From contig NW_020653712.1 of assembly GCF_003589595.1 (NCBI RefSeq), positions 1,430,537 through 1,494,536 of the forward strand: a stretch of DNA of 64,000 nucleotides. The letters run 5' to 3'. The position numbers were made by a program, and so were the translations under genes. The notes under the pieces are model-generated. The model was not told where the DNA came from. It worked only from the letters and a program-made list of their open reading frames with translations, and did no database searches. Of this stretch, positions 54,701 through 60,855 are shown in pieces (position 1 is the stretch's first letter; each line of letters starts with the position of its first letter). The DNA is from Hyposmocoma kahamanoa (taxonomy: Eukaryota > Arthropoda > Insecta > Lepidoptera > Cosmopterigidae).

Positions 54701-57163
54701 TGCTGACATTACTGCTTGGCGGCAGAAATAGGTAAGGTGGCAGTACTTCCCTGGACGAACTCTTTCACAAGGAGCTCTACTGCTACTATATTTATTCTAA
54801 ATTGAGCCCGGGGATCGAACCCGGGACCTCAGAGATGGTGATACCATGAAATCTGGTGTGCAAGCCACTCGACTTTGGAGGTCGTAAAAGAATCAGTATT
54901 TTACTATTGGTATGTATAACCTATTTACGATTACCATTAGAGGTGGAAAAAATTGATTATTTTTTTGAAACGTTAAATCGTGCTTTTTTAAAAAGAGTTT
55001 TTAAAAAAAAATGCTTTTCACAAAGGCCATTTGATTTAAATCTCATCAAATTGTTTAGAAAAATGTTTAAGCGCATAGACTTTTATGTTGAAAAAAAGCT
55101 TGCAAAGTTGTGTTTATAGCGAAAAGCAAGAGTAGACCACTAAGGGTTTTAATTTATGGAAGTTTATTTGTAAAACATGAGTTTTATTTTTATTTATAAA
55201 ATTATTATTCACATTGACGAATTCAAAGTCAAAGTCAAAGTCAAAGATTATTTATTCCATAGGTNNNNNNNNNNNNNNNNNNNNNNNNNNNNNNNNNNNN
55301 NNNNNNNNNNNNNNNNNNNNNNNNNNNNNNNNNNNNNNNNNNNNNNNNNNNNNNNNNNNNNNNNNNNNNNNNNNNNNNNNNNNNNNNNNNNNNNNNNNNN
55401 NNNNNNNNNNNNNNNNNNNNNNNNNNNNNNNNNNNNNNNNNNNNNNNNNNNNNNNNNNNNNNNNNNNNNNNNNNNNNNNNNNNNNNNNNNNNNNNNNNNN
55501 NNNNNNNNNNNNNNNNNNNNNNNNNNNNNNNNNNNNNNNNNNNNNNNNNNNNNNNNNNNNNNNNNNNNNNNNNNNNNNNNNNNNNNNNNNNNNNNNNNNN
55601 NNNNNNNNNNNNNNNNNNNNNNNNNNNNNNNNNNNNNNNNNNNNNNNNNNNNNNNNNNNNNNNNTGCAGTCTAGATCGTCGGAGTTCTATCGCAAAGGCA
55701 TTAATAACCTTCCCATTAGATGGCAGCAATGTATAGATAATAATGGCAACTATTTTGATTAAATAAATTTGTTAAAAATTTAAAAATAAACAATTTATAT
55801 TTTCAGTACAAATCGGCAATTTCATACTTTAACCCCTGTTATCTCATCACTTTTTTTAACAAGATTCATTTGAATAGCATCGTATAATCGTATTTGAAAA
55901 ATGGTAGTTCAAAAGTTTGGTTATTTTTCATTTGTACTTCTATGGTTTGTCTGTGGTTGTATAGTGCTGTACGAAAAAAAAACATTCCGTTCATTCAATT
56001 AAATTTTTGTAATCGATTGGTAAATCGAAAATTTCAATCGCAATCTAACGAGATACTCGTAAGTGTAAAGATTTGAAGGAGGATTTAAAATTAAGATATC
56101 GGAAATTTTAAATATTTTATAGGTTATGTATTTTTGCTATTCATGTAAGGAAAATTGCTAGTATGACTCAATTAAACAAATCGATTCATTCAATTAAATT
56201 AATCGATTTATAATTTGCATTACAATTGGTCATCACTAAACCGTGTATGGTCAGGCCAGTAACGTATTTGTTTACTTTTTGTTTAAAATGGATTTAAACG
56301 AAATATAAAGTGGTTTCCGTTTAAACGCCCATCTCTAATTAGGTACCATTTGTTTTTTGTTTTAAAGTTCTTTTCTATCCAATTACATGTATTAGTTATA
56401 AGGGCCCTTTGGAGCTGTGAATGTCATAGTTAATAAATAACTAAATAAGAAGGTAGAATCCCCCTTCTATAACCAGGGACTAGAGGCAGACTTAGGGTGC
56501 GTTCAAATTAACCGCTGTTAGACGCGCTGCAGCAGGGCTACAGCAGTGCTATTAGGTTCCACCCCTGTGTTGTGGATATTCACAAGATTCGCACGAAGCA
56601 TTACGCTTCCACATTTAAAAGGCGAACGGCTATGGAATCAAATTTGAAAACTTGGATTTTTTCAAGTTGAGAGTGAATAGGCATTATTTATGCTCCATCG
56701 TCGATCTGATGGTCACTTTCCACAAGTGAGATGAAGGGCAAAAGCGTATGTACATTTTTATACAAAAAAAAAAAACTAAATAACGCACACATACATACTC
56801 AAAGTCCCGCACTAGGGAAACCCTGTGTCGCGAGTGCCACGGACACACTAGTCTAGAACACCACATTTTTGTGCATACTTTTAAATTACACATAAACTCA
56901 CGAGAGAAATAAATGTAGGCCTTACAAATATTCCTCGGCCACAGAGGCAATTGTGAAAAATATTCCTTCTTTTAATTTATTATTACTTATTTAATTTTTT
57001 ACAGTTTCAAGACGGCCGCTATATGCAAAGTGGAATCGTAGCTTTGAATGTTGGCAGCGAGGGGAACATGCTGTACGTGGACGTGTCCAACATACGGGAC
57101 TGGATCGATGACAAGGTCAAAGGAAAAGGGTACAGCACACGAGAATACTCTTTTAATATTTAA
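30504..57163 (+). CDS. Gene 2: clip-domain serine protease homologue, complete
   Basis: Eight exons (30504-30714, 32234-32348, 34486-34582, 37947-38077, 46106-46344, 49205-49374, 54178-54333, 57005-57163) join in phase into 425 residues plus stop. Residues 1-15 are a signal peptide (MFKFLLLSLLAMAAG) and 30-70 a Gly/Asn/Thr-rich linker. Residues 77-123 form the clip domain (Cys 77, 87, 93, 115, 122, 123), and 151 onward the protease-like domain (GCGWRN 151-156, EFPW 176-179, LTAAH with His217, FYDAALL with Asp270). Position 195 is Asp364 (VVDGAPLVC), so it should not be catalytic. Known SPHs of this type are haemolymph cofactors of prophenoloxidase activation; that role here is inference. Relative to gene 1 it has lost the Cys191 and Cys220 equivalents and Trp215. 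It may start with the non-coding exon at 25667. A second linker exon (31057-31154) makes the 5' structure uncertain. Confidence 0.9.
31047..31056. other. Assembly gap (10 N)
   Basis: Ten Ns between two homologous linker exons; its true size is unknown. Confidence 0.99.
31057..31154 (+). CDS. Second linker exon, 5' part lost in the gap
   Basis: The frame GNTGSGTNAGNIGGNLGNNN then IPPGTND, followed by the donor gtaagt in the same phase as 30714. The start of the following intron (caaatatctagaaactatag) also matches that after 30714. It diverges at several residues, so it is a paralogous or allelic copy, not an exact duplicate. It could belong to a further gene, an alternative first coding exon, or an uncollapsed haplotype. 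Confidence 0.75.
31183..31715 (-). mobile_element. MITE-B copy, reverse strand
   Basis: catcgagtatataaccag to ctggttatatactccatg, inserted about 30 bp after the donor of the second linker exon. No clear target duplication. Confidence 0.8.
31795..32010 (-). mobile_element. Fragment of the GAGGCGAG-type MITE
   Basis: gcaatacggttcaatattac then tctcgcctcgctcaccctcg match, inverted, the interior and terminus of the element at 34859-35318. Confidence 0.6.
32234..32348 (+). CDS. Gene 2 exon: clip domain, first half
   Basis: Acceptor tgtttactcag, donor gtgagt. It encodes VPKNDSCTTVNNEKGKCVKY and YLCDRND: clip cysteines 1-3. It is one codon shorter than the gene 1 exon (115 versus 118 bp). Confidence 0.93.
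32435..32860 (-). mobile_element. Non-LTR 3' end, family Q
   Basis: The reverse frame (32618-32800) reads MGNCIRFCNKIPEHILSLSF then KNYIKNILIEKSYYKIEDYL, a retrotransposon C-terminus, followed by a 3' UTR and a (tttgac)n tail at 32435-32450. The match to 20845-20930 continues to about 32890, where a Penelope-like fragment interrupts. Confidence 0.75.
32890..33420 (-). pseudogene. Penelope-like element fragment with GIY-YIG domain
   Basis: On the reverse strand: LPYIKGVTDKIGHLLRRRC (about 33240-33295), SPNDKEPLNVPGVYKIPCSC, then KSYIGETDHNISTRLTEH. After a frameshift near 33080 come SAVTEHSLDSDSTHYIRFDN and KHFIPRKVHEAIEI. GVYKIPC...SYIGET is the GIY-YIG nuclease core that ends Penelope-like retroelements. 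The reverse transcriptase part is absent. Confidence 0.85.
33480..33700 (+). mobile_element. Non-LTR 3' tail, family Q
   Basis: gtcgttcttctcaggaaagt, then aaaaaatgacgttttcaagt, close to 28720-28790 and 5195-5260. A (ttcta)n-like run (33657-33675) lies in it. Confidence 0.6.
33715..33905 (-). pseudogene. Non-LTR ORF2 C-terminal fragment
   Basis: Reverse frame MDSIDNRAKRLIGDSELLEA, LGHRRKVACLSVFYRIYHGE and LHDLIPPSPFHH, a pattern typical of lepidopteran non-LTR reverse transcriptase C-termini. Confidence 0.75.
33930..34375 (+). mobile_element. MITE-B copy with target duplication
   Basis: Starts gtcgggtatatgaccag; the right end is shortened (tctatttcctcgatg). Flanked by agcagagcc on both sides (33921-33929, 34376-34384). 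Confidence 0.85.
34486..34582 (+). CDS. Gene 2 exon: clip domain, second half
   Basis: Acceptor tctttcgcag, donor gtaagt. It encodes VIVDRCSSYLDVCCRLPNQQ then FPDNQEKNESEQ, giving clip cysteines 4-6. It is 97 bp and keeps the same phases as the 124-bp gene 1 exon. Confidence 0.93.
34714..35550. mobile_element. MITE-E, host of a second MITE
   Basis: Ends gctgcctttccagcagagat and atctctggtgggaaggcagt. ctaag is present on both sides (34709-34713, 35551-35555). Confidence 0.75.
34859..35318. mobile_element. GAGGCGAG-type MITE nested in MITE-E
   Basis: Starts ggtggttttccaccggcgag and ends ctcgccggtggaaaactacc, with GAGGCGAG-rich arms. About 460 bp, no coding capacity. Confidence 0.8.
35795..35990 (+). 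mobile_element. SINE-1 (tRNA-derived)
   Basis: tagcttacttggcatagcgt and ggttcaaatcc boxes, then the aataaactagtggagtaatt tail. Confidence 0.75.
35991..36770. other. Gene 2 intron, nothing recognised
   Basis: AT-rich intron sequence without an ORF, tRNA-like box or inverted termini that I can identify. Confidence 0.5.
36772..37123. repeat. 36-bp direct repeat flanking a microsatellite-bearing insert
   Basis: 36772-36807 and 37088-37123 are identical (atgatgccgacgatgctttacgttg and onward). Between them lie an (AC)n/(GC)-rich microsatellite and a moderately GC-rich unique part. Confidence 0.9.
36808..36905. repeat. AC/GC-type microsatellite
   Basis: Alternating purine-pyrimidine tract (cacacacgcgcgcacacgcgc and similar), a possible Z-DNA-forming run. 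Confidence 0.85.
37947..38077 (+). CDS. Gene 2 exon: start of protease-like domain
   Basis: Acceptor ctttacag, donor gttagt. It encodes VPNSEAHRSGCGWRNPEGLG, then KINSGTNGEA and NYGEFPWVVVVY. Where gene 1 has KTIGGTNG this copy has KINSGTNG. Confidence 0.94.
38270..38447. repeat. Outer repeat M, left part (right part from 43670)
   Basis: Sequence around MITE-B on both sides shares gattcacgtaatc / gtgattcgtgaatac and many tcgttcga-type motifs in inverted arrangement, suggesting an older MITE into which MITE-B inserted. The ends are not firm. Confidence 0.4.
38840..39532 (+). CDS. Retrotransposon ORF1 protein
   Basis: 230 residues. Residues 1-80 look helical and heptad-like (LKKSIDELSTMFSSRMGEFE, then SISMLKSQVELLHVCLDRLE), consistent with a coiled coil. 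Residues about 82-165 (RKVLLFHGIKED, ESCHRLGAKRDSARPILVRF) match the RRM-like central part of L1-type ORF1 proteins, and the C-terminal part (SKTSISEFLTRPRQDVFVAA) continues the nucleic-acid-binding region. Such proteins coat element RNA and chaperone it. The frame is intact with no stop. No zinc knuckle is seen. Confidence 0.82.
   Translation: MDTSAEQLKKSIDELSTMFSSRMGEFEKNLHQPSGTATTVKSIAADFNSFKAFVWKSISMLKSQVELLHVCLDRLETHSRRKVLLFHGIKEDVGEDTAKKVSAILSNQLKLSSMDHEAFESCHRLGAKRDSARPILVRFTTAQLRSKVWKAKTALKGSKTSISEFLTRPRQDVFVAARGHFGMKRCWSTDGVVIILLPDKSRKKIVSLAELKLLMSQYPKDSSPPVRTVK
40158..43097 (+). pseudogene. Retrotransposon ORF2 (endonuclease-reverse transcriptase) with one internal stop
   Basis: The same frame runs from Met at 40158 to the stop ending 43097 apart from one TGA at 42135-42137. 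The endonuclease part has VHINAQSIPAHYNDF, ILVSETWL, MGDLNTCLL and SHHDLIYLSY. The reverse transcriptase has FSQYRPVSILPILSKALES, PFQSGFRPSHST, ALLDFSNAFNSVDFD, AGVPQGGVLSPLL and the catalytic LYADDLQLY, then a C-terminus with LWNRLPSHIQSSPS. The TGA falls just before AGVPQG, where this family commonly has Trp, so a single TGG-to-TGA change is the simplest explanation. Unless read through, the copy is inactive. Confidence 0.9.
43670..43915. repeat. Outer repeat M, right part
   Basis: Follows MITE-B and contains ttcaagtgattcgtgaatac and several inverted partners of 38270-38447. Confidence 0.4.
43916..44225 (+). pseudogene. Jockey-type ORF2 C-terminus and tail
   Basis: The frame GDLSHIFFSCPSIDHDTFIS then VPLPTSITSLL is the zinc-finger-like C-terminal pattern of insect Jockey ORF2. 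Downstream aaggagggttgacgtcaggc and ggcggccggtc resemble the element 3' end. Confidence 0.7.
44423..44894. mobile_element. MITE-C copy, interrupted by MITE-A
   Basis: Ends cttaactcacactggcgc and gcgccagtgtgagttgag. The interior ttaataatgggaaaatag is cut by MITE-A and resumes; compare 57414-57698, which is uninterrupted. Confidence 0.88.
44591..44816 (-). mobile_element. MITE-A copy 4, inside MITE-C
   Basis: Perfect 8-bp duplication gaaaatag (44583-44590, 44817-44824). The empty site survives in the other MITE-C at about 57623, confirming the element boundaries. Confidence 0.96.
44955..45028 (+). mobile_element. SINE-2 body fragment
   Basis: ttatttcactcgtgagttcg then ggtgtaattgtgg, without the tRNA-like head. 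Confidence 0.6.
45031..45497. mobile_element. Element H (TTTAAACG-rich), copy 1
   Basis: Starts tagagatgggaaaaactgct and ends cgtttaaacgctcacctcta. The interior is full of aaacgttt/cgtttaaacg motifs. A second copy spans 54937-56337. Confidence 0.65.
45555..45860 (-). mobile_element. SINE-1, reverse strand
   Basis: Complete-looking: tail first (tagtttgttataattattaa), then ggccggattcgaaccgacgt, ccaactaagccacggaacga and tagcgccatctatgagaaat. Confidence 0.8.
45880..46087 (+). mobile_element. SINE-1, forward, ending 18 bp before an exon
   Basis: A reverse tail (45880-45957) is followed directly by a forward tRNA-like head (tggcttagttggtatagcgt, B box cggttccaatccgg) and body ending gtattaataattataa at 46087. 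The gene 2 acceptor is at 46101-46105. Confidence 0.8.
46106..46344 (+). CDS. Gene 2 exon: catalytic-His exon
   Basis: Acceptor ttattttcag, donor gtttgt. After the shared Ser codon it encodes RFYIDNHANPDAFSYKGVGS, then LIHPSVVLTAAHIL. The acceptor choice is forced: the nearer tatatag would put a stop in frame. It is 27 bp longer than the gene 1 exon. Confidence 0.9.
46433..46650 (-). mobile_element. MITE-A copy 5
   Basis: Perfect 8-bp duplication accaatgg (46425-46432, 46651-46658). It is inserted in the left arm of the foldback element below. Confidence 0.95.
46651..47404. mobile_element. Foldback element with about 90-bp arms
   Basis: 46653-46765 and 47321-47404 are inverted partners (aaaggtgttccacatacata, ctacaaggagcgagatagaa, gttaaaaccgccaaatatta). 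The true left end lies before MITE-A copy 5. A retrotransposon 3' end sits inside. Confidence 0.8.
47120..47320 (-). pseudogene. Non-LTR C-terminal fragment inside the foldback element
   Basis: Reverse translation gives RSIGFEGVQSFNKLPPNIND then ESFSLFKSKLYKHI in one frame, a retrotransposon C-terminal pattern, ending with an aataaagatttta 3' end. Confidence 0.65.
47809..48376 (+). mobile_element. MITE-A copy 6, carrying a retrotransposon end
   Basis: Perfect 8-bp duplication gttatacc (47801-47808, 48377-48384). Interior homology to copy 3 breaks at about 47971 and resumes at about 48247 (gaatttaaattcaacgtttt); the intervening DNA is a non-LTR 3' end. Confidence 0.93.
47971..48246 (+). mobile_element. 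Non-LTR 3' end inserted in MITE-A
   Basis: It has a 3' UTR-like run (agcgggaatccctagcacaa, gggagtcccgagccactatg) ending aataaaatatttttgatttt with a gatttttt-type tail. A short aattta may be its target duplication. Confidence 0.7.
48510..48905. repeat. CTCGAGTT-rich insertion absent from gene 1
   Basis: The flanks (agatccgtcaatgtatagct before, atttaaattacttaaattt after) are continuous in gene 1 at about 12085-12140. The insert has many aactcgagtt palindromes near both ends (48538, 48711, 48869), like an element with imperfect inverted termini. Confidence 0.7.
49205..49374 (+). CDS. Gene 2 exon: catalytic-Asp exon
   Basis: Acceptor ctcttatag, donor gttcgt. It encodes GNVFYDAALLYLSRP (Asp270), NVGIACLPPP, GTQCFSSWWPRES and ends EAILTK. 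It is one codon shorter than gene 1. Confidence 0.94.
49560..50010. other. Gene 2 intron, nothing firm
   Basis: AT-rich. 49745-49865 has several tcgttttacc / gtcatttcgatat-like phrases that may be a degraded inverted repeat. 49975-50003 resembles a retrotransposon poly(A) end followed by (ttcta)n. Confidence 0.4.
51165..51300. repeat. (AC)n microsatellite, interrupted
   Basis: Several acacac runs with short interruptions, giving meaningless Cys/Val-rich frames on the reverse strand. Confidence 0.9.
51950..52010. repeat. Short simple repeats in element I
   Basis: (ttat/attg)-type runs such as ttgattgattgaac at about 52005; nearby (tat)n lies at 51633-51653. Confidence 0.6.
52255..52320 (+). 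mobile_element. RTE-type 3' tail
   Basis: ctaagtccagcagtggacgt then ctctgatgatgatgaaga, the usual end of RTE elements in Lepidoptera; compare the reverse copy at 27215. Confidence 0.7.
52570..53650. other. Gene 2 intron, nothing firm
   Basis: 52590-52660 holds an imperfect palindrome (aaatcgattgattgaacgga / tccattcaattaatcgattc) similar to 55985-56215. The remainder is AT-rich with no ORF or repeat that I recognise. Confidence 0.4.
53669..53895 (+). mobile_element. MITE-A copy 7
   Basis: Perfect 8-bp duplication tccaaaga (53661-53668, 53896-53903); the right terminus has one change (caacg). Confidence 0.94.
54178..54333 (+). CDS. Gene 2 exon: former catalytic-Ser exon
   Basis: Acceptor atttttccag, donor gtaagt. 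It encodes EQVQVVDYNSCRNDLRKTRL, LHTSFMCTRDDR and SSSVVDGAPLVCPIE. Asp364 occupies position 195 and Val363 position 194. The Cys that gene 1 keeps before VV is replaced by Ser, with two codons fewer overall. Confidence 0.94.
54400..54475 (+). repeat. Reduced repeat F
   Basis: ttcagctaaccgattttaat then aatagatgtaattccgcaaa, at the same place relative to the exon as repeat F in gene 1. Confidence 0.6.
54485..54790 (+). repeat. Repeat D copy, near full length
   Basis: atgatatcaagttacgggac to ctttcacaaggagctctact, including gcccgtcacc-type and gacataagttgacaagtacc phrases. Confidence 0.8.
54797..54888 (-). mobile_element. SINE-4 tRNA-like head, reverse strand
   Basis: In reverse complement: gtcgagtggcttgcacacca (A-box region) and ggtcccgggttcgatccccg (B box). 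Stem pairing is not convincing for a working tRNA. Confidence 0.65.
54937..56337. mobile_element. Element H, copy 2, with gap and insertion
   Basis: ttagaggtggaaaaaattga and cgtttaaacgcccatctcta are the ends; gaaaagcaagagtagaccac matches copy 1. The middle holds a family Q tail (aaagtcaaagtcaaagatta), the 400-N gap, and unmatched sequence. Confidence 0.6.
55265..55664. other. Assembly gap (400 N)
   Basis: It starts right after a retrotransposon tail (attatttattccataggt), so the missing DNA is probably more of family Q. It lies within a gene 2 intron; frames running through it are artefacts. Confidence 0.99.
56785..56955 (-). mobile_element. SINE-2, reverse strand, head deleted
   Basis: gcactagggaaaccctgtgt, then ctcacgagagaaataaatgt. 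Most of the tRNA-like head is missing between tattcctcgg and ccacagaggcaatt. It ends about 45 bp before the last exon of gene 2. Confidence 0.75.
57005..57163 (+). CDS. Gene 2 last exon
   Basis: Acceptor attttttacag. It encodes FQDGRYMQSGIVALNVGSEG, then LYVDVSNIRDWIDDKV and ends EYSFNI-stop. Ser391 replaces the Cys220 equivalent and Leu387 replaces Trp215. Confidence 0.95.
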   Translation, partial: FQDGRYMQSGIVALNVGSEGNMLYVDVSNIRDWIDDKVKGKGYSTREYSFNI

Positions 57164-58280
57164 ATACTAGATTTAACTAGAGATGACAATAACGACTATT
57201 TGTCAATAATGAATTATTCCGCTATGTTATTTTTCAATAACTGTTATTATATTATTTCCTGTTATAATGCTGTCATGTCGTTTAGCATGCAATATGACAC
57301 ACATAGTAAGTAGGTAGAATAAGTATTATGTAACCCAAACAACACTTTTAATAACACTAAAAGGTTAGTTGGAAGAAATGCCTTATGGCATAAACTCGCC
57401 TTTGCTTACTACGGCTCAACTCACACTGGCGCTGAGTCGAAGCGTCGCGTCGCGTCGCGTCCTGTTTTTCAACTACAACGCCTGACACGACGACGCGCGA
57501 CGACGTATGGTCGGTGTCTGATGCCTGACTGCGCCCAAGTAACGCTCCGAAACCGCTCGACTTCAACCAAGCGACGTCGTTTCCATATTTGCATAACACA
57601 AATGTGTACCTCAATAATGGGAAAATAGAGGTGAATGTGCTATAGGCGAAAAACATGACGCGTCGCGACGGTTCGACTCTGCGCCAGTGTGAGTTGAGTC
57701 TAACGTTTTTAAATTATCTATTAAAATTTGGAATTTGTTTTGTTGCATAATAAAGTGTTTACATATATACATACTGGTCATAATGTACAAGAATAGAAAA
57801 CGCTAGTTTAGTTTTTTCATCATCAAAGAACCAACTAATCACTGCAGGATCTTATTTAACATGTTCCTTTATTTTTTAATTTTTAATTCGTGTTATTAAA
57901 AATTAAAAAACCCGTCCGATGACTTTTGCAGTCACCCCCAGTGTTGTTATCTTTTTTCAAAATTCCCCATCGTAATGAAATCGACAACTAATTTTCAAAA
58001 TTTAGTAATTATTGTAAGTCGTAATAAGCATTTTAAAGTAAATAATAGATTAAACAATAGTCTTTGCTAACACAATGAAAACAAATCGATGGCTTACTTT
58101 CTCAAACACGTATCGTATCTTATAAAGAGTGGTTATTCAGGAGATTTCTATTTATTTTAAATTTCTTATTAAAAGGTGTTTATTTGGATACATTACTTTA
58201 AGAATAGACAAAAATGCCAGTGTGTGAATGTGAAGGAAATGCGATGTGAAATCAGAGTGCAAAATTTGTATATAAACACA
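57164..58280 (+). other. Gene 2 3' flank, homologous to the gene 1 3' flank
   Basis: In-order matches to 15736-16570, broken by MITE-C at 57414-57698. A candidate poly(A) signal aataaa lies at 57749-57754; if used, MITE-C is part of the 3' UTR. Confidence 0.7.
57414..57698. mobile_element. MITE-C copy, uninterrupted
   Basis: ctcaactcacactggcgc to gcgccagtgtgagttgag, with GTCG/CGCG-rich arms. Absent from the homologous position after gene 1 (about 16270), so it was inserted after the duplication. Confidence 0.88.
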
Positions 58281-59860
58281 AAGTAACTATATATATGTGT
58301 ACATAGTTACTTAGCATAATAAAATTTATACTATCTGCTAATAAACAATTTCGAATTAATTTTTTTTCAATTTCGTTTAAAACTTTTATAATAAATCCCC
58401 CGAATAAGCAAAGTAAATAATCTTTATTTCCTCCACAAAGAAGGATGGCGAAAGCTGCCCCAATAACGACGAAGGGCCGTTCATGGACTTTGCTTGTATA
58501 ATTTTGCGTTTTAGTTTATGCCTAGTTATCAATATATTTTTGTATATTTTTAGAAGTCGGGAATAAAAAATAATGTAAAACATTGTATTTTAGATTAGAT
58601 ACAAGAACACGACGCAATTGATTCAGTTCGACTATAGATTAGGTAACGTTCTTCCAAGTACGTTCCAGTTTAGGCATCATTGAATGTTCAGGTAGGTCTA
58701 CCTGAAGCATTGGTTATTTTATAGTACACACATAAAACATTAAAGCTATAAAATACCTAATGAAATATTCAATTATGAGTAATAAGATAAAGCAAAAAAT
58801 AAAACACGATGTGACAAAAATATTCAGATAATATTTAAATGAGAGATAATGAAAGTTGCAAAGGAACGTTTTGACAAGAGATCTCTTGCCAATGTCACAT
58901 TGACATTGAGAACAGCGTCACCATTTGTGACAGATTTCTGCCATTTGGGCAGATTTGATTTTTTTTTTCATTTTCATTGCAGCAGAACATGACAAGTTAT
59001 ATTAAATGTGGCTGAGTTTGGCAGATTTGGGAATATTTGGAAATATTTACAACCTACACCAACTTTATAATCCCAGGTTCTACAGTCTGAACTCAATTAA
59101 CTTTTTTGATGCTTTGATAATGAATCACAAGTATTCATAGGTCTCCTTAATGCACGTCGTCAAAATCACTGGGTCACAAAGTACACGGGATGTCGCCATC
59201 CTTCTTTGTAACAATTTATATGACATAATAGTAGTGTATACAGGAAAATTTTAAGAGGCTGTAGCCTAAACTACGCTACCCTGTATTTTAAGGTCATCAG
59301 GCTTCTACCTCCCGAAGTTCTGATCAATCAATCAATAAGTCTATGGAAACCAATTACATAACGGAAAAAAAAGAGAAAAGAAAAAAGTATGTGAGAGTGC
59401 GTATGATGAGTGAGTGCATGAGATGTGTGTGAGTTTAGACGATGAACTTTACGAGTAAGTGAGCGTGTTTGGATGGATGAGAAAAAGTATGAGATCTCAA
59501 ACTTTGATTGTAACACTAATGCGTACGAAACTACGAATTAGATATTTAACGGACAATTAAAAATACTCAGTACTGACACGCAAAATGTTCTTACTAAGTA
59601 CAACTATTGGTCTCTCAACTAGTAACGATGTTAGAGATTAGGCGGGTCAGCGCGATGTGCCCTCGTGCGTGGCTCGGTGTCCATAACAAATACTAATTAC
59701 TTAATAATACTAATTAGTAATAATGAATGATCATTCGGGTCATTTGAATACGAAAATTAGTTACTAATTTGTCATTCTAAGGACAGGATTAGTAATTACT
59801 GACGAATCGAATATTGAAGTCATTCGCAATCATGCGTCACGATTTTTAGTTTTTAAGTCT
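58281..59860. other. Intergenic, nothing firm
   Basis: AT-rich with no credible ORF. 58900-59040 has a run of short imperfect repeats (tttgtgacagatttctgcca / tttggcagatttggg). 59380-59480 is a GT/AG-rich simple-sequence tract. Confidence 0.4.
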
Positions 59861-59864
59861 AAGA

Positions 59865-60020
59865 GTGCTGGTGAAATTACAGGCACATGGGACTTGTCAA
59901 CTTATGTCTCAGGGTGACGGGCAGTGGCAGTGCCCCTCAGATATTTGCGATTTAAAGCTCTGAGTGATACTGCAACTGTTATGGATATGCGTGCAGCTTA
60001 CCCTTACACTTGATATTATA
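59865..60020 (-). repeat. Repeat D fragment, reverse strand
   Basis: gggacttgtcaacttatgtc, agggtgacgggcagtggcag, ttatggatatgcgtgcagct. Confidence 0.7.
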
Positions 60021-60394
60021 AAAACAAATATTGGAACATCATGAACAAAGAATTAGACCGAAAAAGAAAATGTTTAATTCCTTCGAGATATTGATTGATC
60101 TCATTAGTTGTGAATTCTATAAAACAATAAAAATAATTTACAAAACAGTGATTTAATGGTTTATTTTAGTTTTGTGGCACTTTTAAAGAATTGTTTGGGT
60201 GACAGTCGGAAATATCCAAAAAGCCGAATAACCGGTACCGAGAATTAAAAATTAAATGTCAAGTATATCTACTAAACGTTCTTATTATGTACACACGCCA
60301 GCACATCAAGCTACACATTGACGTAACTTGTTCCGTTGCACTGGAGGCGATTTTCGAACAAAAATGTATAGGCTGGTGTGCCGGTGTACATCTG

Positions 60395-60433
60395 TATATA
60401 TTTTTATGCACCAATCGGTCGTCTACAGTCAGT
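60395..60433 (+). promoter_or_regulatory. Candidate core promoter of gene 3
   Basis: TATATA at 60395-60400 and an arthropod-type initiator TCAGT at 60429-60433 (A at 60431) are about 31-36 bp apart, and the shared 5' block begins at 60436. The spacing is near that of insect TATA promoters; function is inferred. Confidence 0.4.
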
Positions 60434-60573
60434 GACACGGAGTGGTGAGGCACGCGGCAGACGCTTCCTTAGTCTCAACTTAAGGAAAATAGTGCTAAAA
60501 TTATTTTTTCAAAACAATTTCTAGTGAAACAAGAAGGTATTTTGTTTCTGCAAGAGCAAGGTATATAACAAAG
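60431..60573 (+). promoter_or_regulatory. Candidate non-coding first exon of gene 3
   Basis: Homologous to 25667-25802, with identical ctcaacttaaggaaaatag, and ending at the donor aaag|gtatgtatttgg. The downstream intron start (taacaatatcttacaatgtg) also matches. Acceptor and ATG are at 63369. Confidence 0.5.
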
Positions 60574-60689
60574 GTATGTATTTGGTACAAAAGAATAACA
60601 ATATCTTACAATGTGTTCACGCGTATATGCTTAGAAATAACAGGATTATTTTTAAAACACTAACGACCTCACAGGACTACATTTTTTTT

Positions 60690-60855
60690 ATAACATCAAG
60701 TGGTAAGCTAGACGCCTGTCCATAACAGTTACAGTGCCACTCAGAGCTTTTAATTGCAAAGATCTGAGGAGCACTACCACTGCGAAGTTGACAAATCCCA
60801 TGTGCCTTTATCCTTCAAAACCGGAACACAGCAATGCTGACATTGCAAATGAATT
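60690..60855 (+). repeat. Repeat D fragment
   Basis: tataacatcaagtggtaagc (with an internal deletion), cctgtccataacagttacag and gttgacaaatcccatgtgcc. Confidence 0.7.

Noticed and set aside
55177..55762. Open frames of 160-180 codons on both strands
   Set aside because: They run through the 400-N gap and are artefacts of unknown bases.
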